A DNA stretch of 64,000 bases, from the NCBI RefSeq assembly GCF_002355375.1, contig NZ_AP017312.1, forward strand, positions 2,001,001-2,065,000, given 5' to 3'. Below the pieces are notes generated by a model, which did no database searches, was not told the origin of the DNA, and was given only the letters and a program-made list of their open reading frames with translations. Each line of letters starts with the position of its first letter. Position 1 is the first letter of the stretch. The position numbers and the translations under genes were made by a program. Of this stretch, positions 61,513 through 64,000 are shown piece by piece. Origin of the DNA: Aneurinibacillus soli. Lineage in GTDB: Bacteria > Bacillota > Bacilli > Aneurinibacillales > Aneurinibacillaceae.

Positions 61513-63030
61513 GTGACATTAGTAGACAATCTTGTGCGTGGTGCGACTGATTATCCGATGCGAGCTGCTTATATATATAACGGGAATGAAACGACGTATG
61601 AGGAATTATATGAACACGTACGGGATACAGCTTCCTATCTGGCGCAAACAGGGATTGGGCCTGGGGATCATGTGGCGCTTTTGCTCGGTAACTCACCGGA
61701 ATTTGTCATTGCGTATTATGGGATTTTGCTATCGGGTGCCGCGGTTGTGCCGATCAATCCCTTGTATACGCCGCATGAGATGCTATTTATTTTGCGTGAT
61801 AGCGGCGTACGAATGGCCATTGCTGCATCTGTGCTTTTGCCTGCATTCGAGGGAGTACGCTCGCAGCTCCCTGAGTTGGAGATGGTTGTGTTGGTAGGTG
61901 TAGATGAATGTTCTGTGCCGTGGGCAGTGCCGTTTCCTAAAATGATGGCGCATACAAATCCGGAGTGGACGCCTCCAGTTGTAGATGGGGGAGATCGAGC
62001 TGTCATTTTGTACACGTCCGGCACGACTGGAACACCGAAGGGAGCCATTCTTACGCACCGGAATATGGCATCGAACGCGGATTCGATTTCTGAATATTTA
62101 GGCGTTTATACAAAAGATAAGTTTGTGGCGGTGCTGCCGATGTTTCACGTCTTCTGCATGACGGTTTGCTTGAACGCGCCGATTGCGAATGGCGCGACGA
62201 TACTGATTGCGCCGCGTTTCAGTCCGAAACCGCTCATCGAGCTGATCGAGGAGCAACAGGCTACTATCTTCGCGGGAGTGCCAACGATGTATAACTTCAT
62301 GATGCAGCAGTCAGATGTATCCGCATCGGCGCTATCTTCGCTTCGCATCTGCGTATCCGGCGGTGCCGCCATGCCGGTCGCGCTGCTGCACGGATTCGAG
62401 AAGCGGTTCAACAAGGTCATATCGGAAGGGTACGGACTGTCGGAAGCGGCTCCGGTCACGGCATTTAATCCGGTGGAGGGTGTGCGAAAACCGGGTTCGG
62501 TCGGGGTAGATATTCCAGGGGTTACGAATAAGGTGGTCGATGCGGAAGGAGGGGAGCTTGCGCGAGGGGAAGTTGGGGAATTGATCGTACAGGGGCCGAA
62601 TGTAATGGAGGGGTATTTGAATCTGCCGGAAGAGACAGCACTTGCTCTGCGTAATGGGTGGCTCTACACGGGTGATATGGCGTATATGGATGAGGATGGG
62701 TATGTGTTCATTGTGGATCGCAAAAAAGACATGATTCTCGTCGGCGGCTACAATGTGTACCCGCGTGAAGTGGAAGAAGTGCTGTACACGCACCCTCTTG
62801 TCATGGAAGCGGCGGTCATCGGTGTGCCGGATGAGCGATTCGGGGAACGGATACAGGCGTATGTTGTACGAAAGGACGAATCTTTGACAGAAGACGAGCT
62901 GCGCGAACATTGCAGCCGTGATCTGGCTCGTTATAAAGTGCCGAGGGATATTATTTTCATGGAAGAGCTTCCGAAGAACACAACGGGCAAAATTTTGCGC
63001 CGTTCCTTGAAAGACCAGATTGTAAAGTAA
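61513..63030 (+). CDS. Long-chain acyl-CoA ligase (AMP-forming)
   Basis: About 505 residues, ANL superfamily. The AMP-binding motif is ILYTSGTTGTPKGAILTHRN, with GYGLSEAAPV, GWLYTGDMAYMDEDGYVFIVDRKKDMI and the catalytic Lys in NTTGKILRRSLK. It activates free fatty acid to acyl-CoA, feeding the three enzymes upstream. GTG at 61513 has GAGGGGG eight bases upstream; earlier in-frame starts at 61486 and 61492 lack a site. It is shorter than LcfA (about 560). Confidence 0.9.
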   Translation: MTLVDNLVRGATDYPMRAAYIYNGNETTYEELYEHVRDTASYLAQTGIGPGDHVALLLGNSPEFVIAYYGILLSGAAVVPINPLYTPHEMLFILRDSGVRMAIAASVLLPAFEGVRSQLPELEMVVLVGVDECSVPWAVPFPKMMAHTNPEWTPPVVDGGDRAVILYTSGTTGTPKGAILTHRNMASNADSISEYLGVYTKDKFVAVLPMFHVFCMTVCLNAPIANGATILIAPRFSPKPLIELIEEQQATIFAGVPTMYNFMMQQSDVSASALSSLRICVSGGAAMPVALLHGFEKRFNKVISEGYGLSEAAPVTAFNPVEGVRKPGSVGVDIPGVTNKVVDAEGGELARGEVGELIVQGPNVMEGYLNLPEETALALRNGWLYTGDMAYMDEDGYVFIVDRKKDMILVGGYNVYPREVEEVLYTHPLVMEAAVIGVPDERFGERIQAYVVRKDESLTEDELREHCSRDLARYKVPRDIIFMEELPKNTTGKILRRSLKDQIVK

Positions 63031-63042
63031 GCGGGATACCAT

Positions 63043-63083
63043 AAAAAAAGGAGGGACAGCATGAAGCTGCTCCTCCTTTTTTG
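63043..63083. terminator. Bidirectional terminator after fad operon
   Basis: AAAAAAAGGAGG with CCTCCTTTTTT, stem interrupted by AGC/GCT, between convergent genes. Confidence 0.85.
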
Positions 63084-63092
63084 TGGGCTGGT

Positions 63093-63314
63093 TTATAATT
63101 CAGCAAAACGTGCCAGGATTTCTTCGTGTGCCGGATAGTTATCGGCAGCGAAGTGCTTCTCTGCCCACGCCATCATCTCGTGGCGGCCAACAAAGATGAA
63201 TGTATCTTCGCCCCACTCGGTCGAAATTTCACGTACAGTAATTTTAGCGCCTTCGACCTCAGCTGTAATCATGTTCCAGTTATCTTCTTTATAGATGATA
63301 TGTTTTTTTGTCAT
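63093..63314 (-). CDS. Conserved small protein of unknown function
   Basis: A 73-residue protein: MTKKHIIYKEDNWNMITAEV, then EGAKITVREISTEWGEDTFIFVGRHEMMAWAEKHF. A short beta-rich domain with several Trp and Glu; no family recognised. AAAGGTTTGAG precedes the ATG. It ends at the terminator shared with the fad operon. Confidence 0.6.
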   Translation of the reverse strand: MTKKHIIYKEDNWNMITAEVEGAKITVREISTEWGEDTFIFVGRHEMMAWAEKHFAADNYPAHEEILARFAEL

Positions 63315-63430
63315 CGTATCTCAAACCTTTCCTGTCAGTTGATCCGCCTTTAAGTCTAGCGATTGACGCGCTGTTTTGCAACTGATACGCTACTGTTATC
63401 GACTATTTTGACGTGAAAAGGTGACAACAT

Positions 63431-64000
63431 ATGCTGACAAACGCTCAAATGCGCCGAATTCTTGATACATTTGCTGAGATGTTTCCTGATGCGCATTGTG
63501 AATTAACTCATTCTAATCCGTTCGAGCTAACGATTGCCGTGCTTTTGTCTGCTCAATGTACGGATGCGCTTGTAAATAAAGTAACTCCGAATTTATTCGC
63601 TAAATACAAAACCCCGCAAGATTATTTGAACGTCCCGCTTGAAGAGCTGGAGCAGGATATTCGAAGCATTGGATTATACCGCAATAAAGCGAAAAACATT
63701 CAGAAGCTTGCCCGCTTGCTGCTCGATGAATACGGCGGGGAAATTCCAGAGACGCATGTCGATCTCGTCCGCCTGCCAGGGGTAGGGCGCAAGACGGCGA
63801 ATGTCGTCGTATCAACCGCATTCGGCGTTCCGGCAATCGCTGTTGATACGCATGTAGAGCGCGTCTCGAAGCGTCTCGGTATCGCGCGTTGGAAGGATAC
63901 GCCTGTTCAAGTGGAGGAGACGCTGATGAAGCGAGTGCCACAGGAAGAGTGGAGCTTGACGCACCATCGGATGATTTTCTTCGGGCGTTATCACTGCAAG
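63431..64000 (+). CDS. nth: Endonuclease III (partial, C-terminus outside window)
   Basis: The first 190 residues of an Nth DNA glycosylase/AP lyase. The helix-hairpin-helix is LPGVGRKTANVVVSTAFG with catalytic Lys121, and Asp139 is in VDTHVERVSKRLG. FELTIAVLLSAQCTD is the usual N-terminal signature. It removes oxidised pyrimidines in base excision repair. The iron-sulfur cluster cysteines begin at the right edge (GRYHCK) and are otherwise outside. AAAAGGTGACAAC precedes the ATG. Confidence 0.95.
   Translation, partial: MLTNAQMRRILDTFAEMFPDAHCELTHSNPFELTIAVLLSAQCTDALVNKVTPNLFAKYKTPQDYLNVPLEELEQDIRSIGLYRNKAKNIQKLARLLLDEYGGEIPETHVDLVRLPGVGRKTANVVVSTAFGVPAIAVDTHVERVSKRLGIARWKDTPVQVEETLMKRVPQEEWSLTHHRMIFFGRYHCK

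Noticed and set aside
1-64000. tRNA, rRNA, prophage or integrase-flanked island
   Set aside because: No cloverleaf, rRNA-like stretch, integrase or phage structural gene was seen; the only clear mobile gene is the IS110 transposase.

Overview
The window looks like a chromosomal segment of a spore-forming, low-to-mid GC Bacillota bacterium, probably Paenibacillaceae and near Aneurinibacillus or Brevibacillus. This is inferred from the spore protein Tlp, a tepA-ylzJ-spoIIIE neighbourhood as in Bacillus, a GerMN lipoprotein, a YheC/D ATP-grasp protein, darB, cvfB, SLH-domain proteins and a Bacillus-type FadR operator. No tRNA, rRNA or CRISPR array was seen. Layout: (1) 1-1.9 kb holds a rhodanese C-terminus, a YrzF-like kinase and an orphan CydB-like membrane protein. 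(2) 2.0-10.7 kb is a ten-gene operon preceded by four tandem Pho-box-like repeats: lipoprotein binding protein, alkaline-phosphatase-superfamily enzyme, two ABC permeases, ABC ATPase, DeoR regulator, HAD phosphatase, a paired SMR exporter and a D-serine dehydratase. It reads as a phosphate-starvation cassette for an unknown phosphonate or phosphoester. (3) 10.9-15.1 kb is an XRE regulator with an exported protein and an ABC exporter. (4) 15.2-18.3 kb is an SLH/Ig-like cell-surface pair. (5) 18.4-24.5 kb holds housekeeping genes (yidD, CobW GTPase, yisL, YvlD-like, tlp, DedA, tepA, ylzJ). (6) 24.6-28.2 kb is an accessory block (MFS, GNAT-like, transglutaminase) lying between ylzJ and spoIIIE. 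(7) 28.4-35.5 kb: spoIIIE, a broken mscL, darB, a secreted PepF, and ribU under an FMN riboswitch. (8) 35.6-39.1 kb: a two-component system flanked by two lipoproteins. (9) 39.9-47.9 kb: an ATP-grasp protein, a GerMN lipoprotein, a LytTR regulator, a CoA-transferase, a UvrD-like helicase and cvfB. (10) 50.3-55.1 kb: surface/secreted proteins, a SEC-C protein and an amino acid permease with a sigma-54 promoter. (11) 56.0-63.0 kb: a FadR-controlled beta-oxidation operon (fadN-fadA-fadE-acyl-CoA ligase). (12) nth runs off the right edge.

The most striking signal is a family of long intergenic inverted-repeat elements. Each unit is about 235-250 bp and folds as one long imperfect hairpin whose outer arms differ between copies but stay complementary. 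Units occur in pairs (P1, spacer, P2) at about 20.7, 31.9, 39.2, 48.0/49.8 and 55.2 kb, with a half unit at 10.8 kb. No conserved protein is encoded. At 48.13-49.77 kb an IS110-family element sits precisely in the apical part of one P1 unit. Its leader can be folded into two guide-bearing internal loops whose four short guides match the left target, right target, IS left end and IS right end, as expected of an IS110 bridge RNA programmed to target this repeat family.

All calls are made by reading the sequence; no database search or folding program was run.
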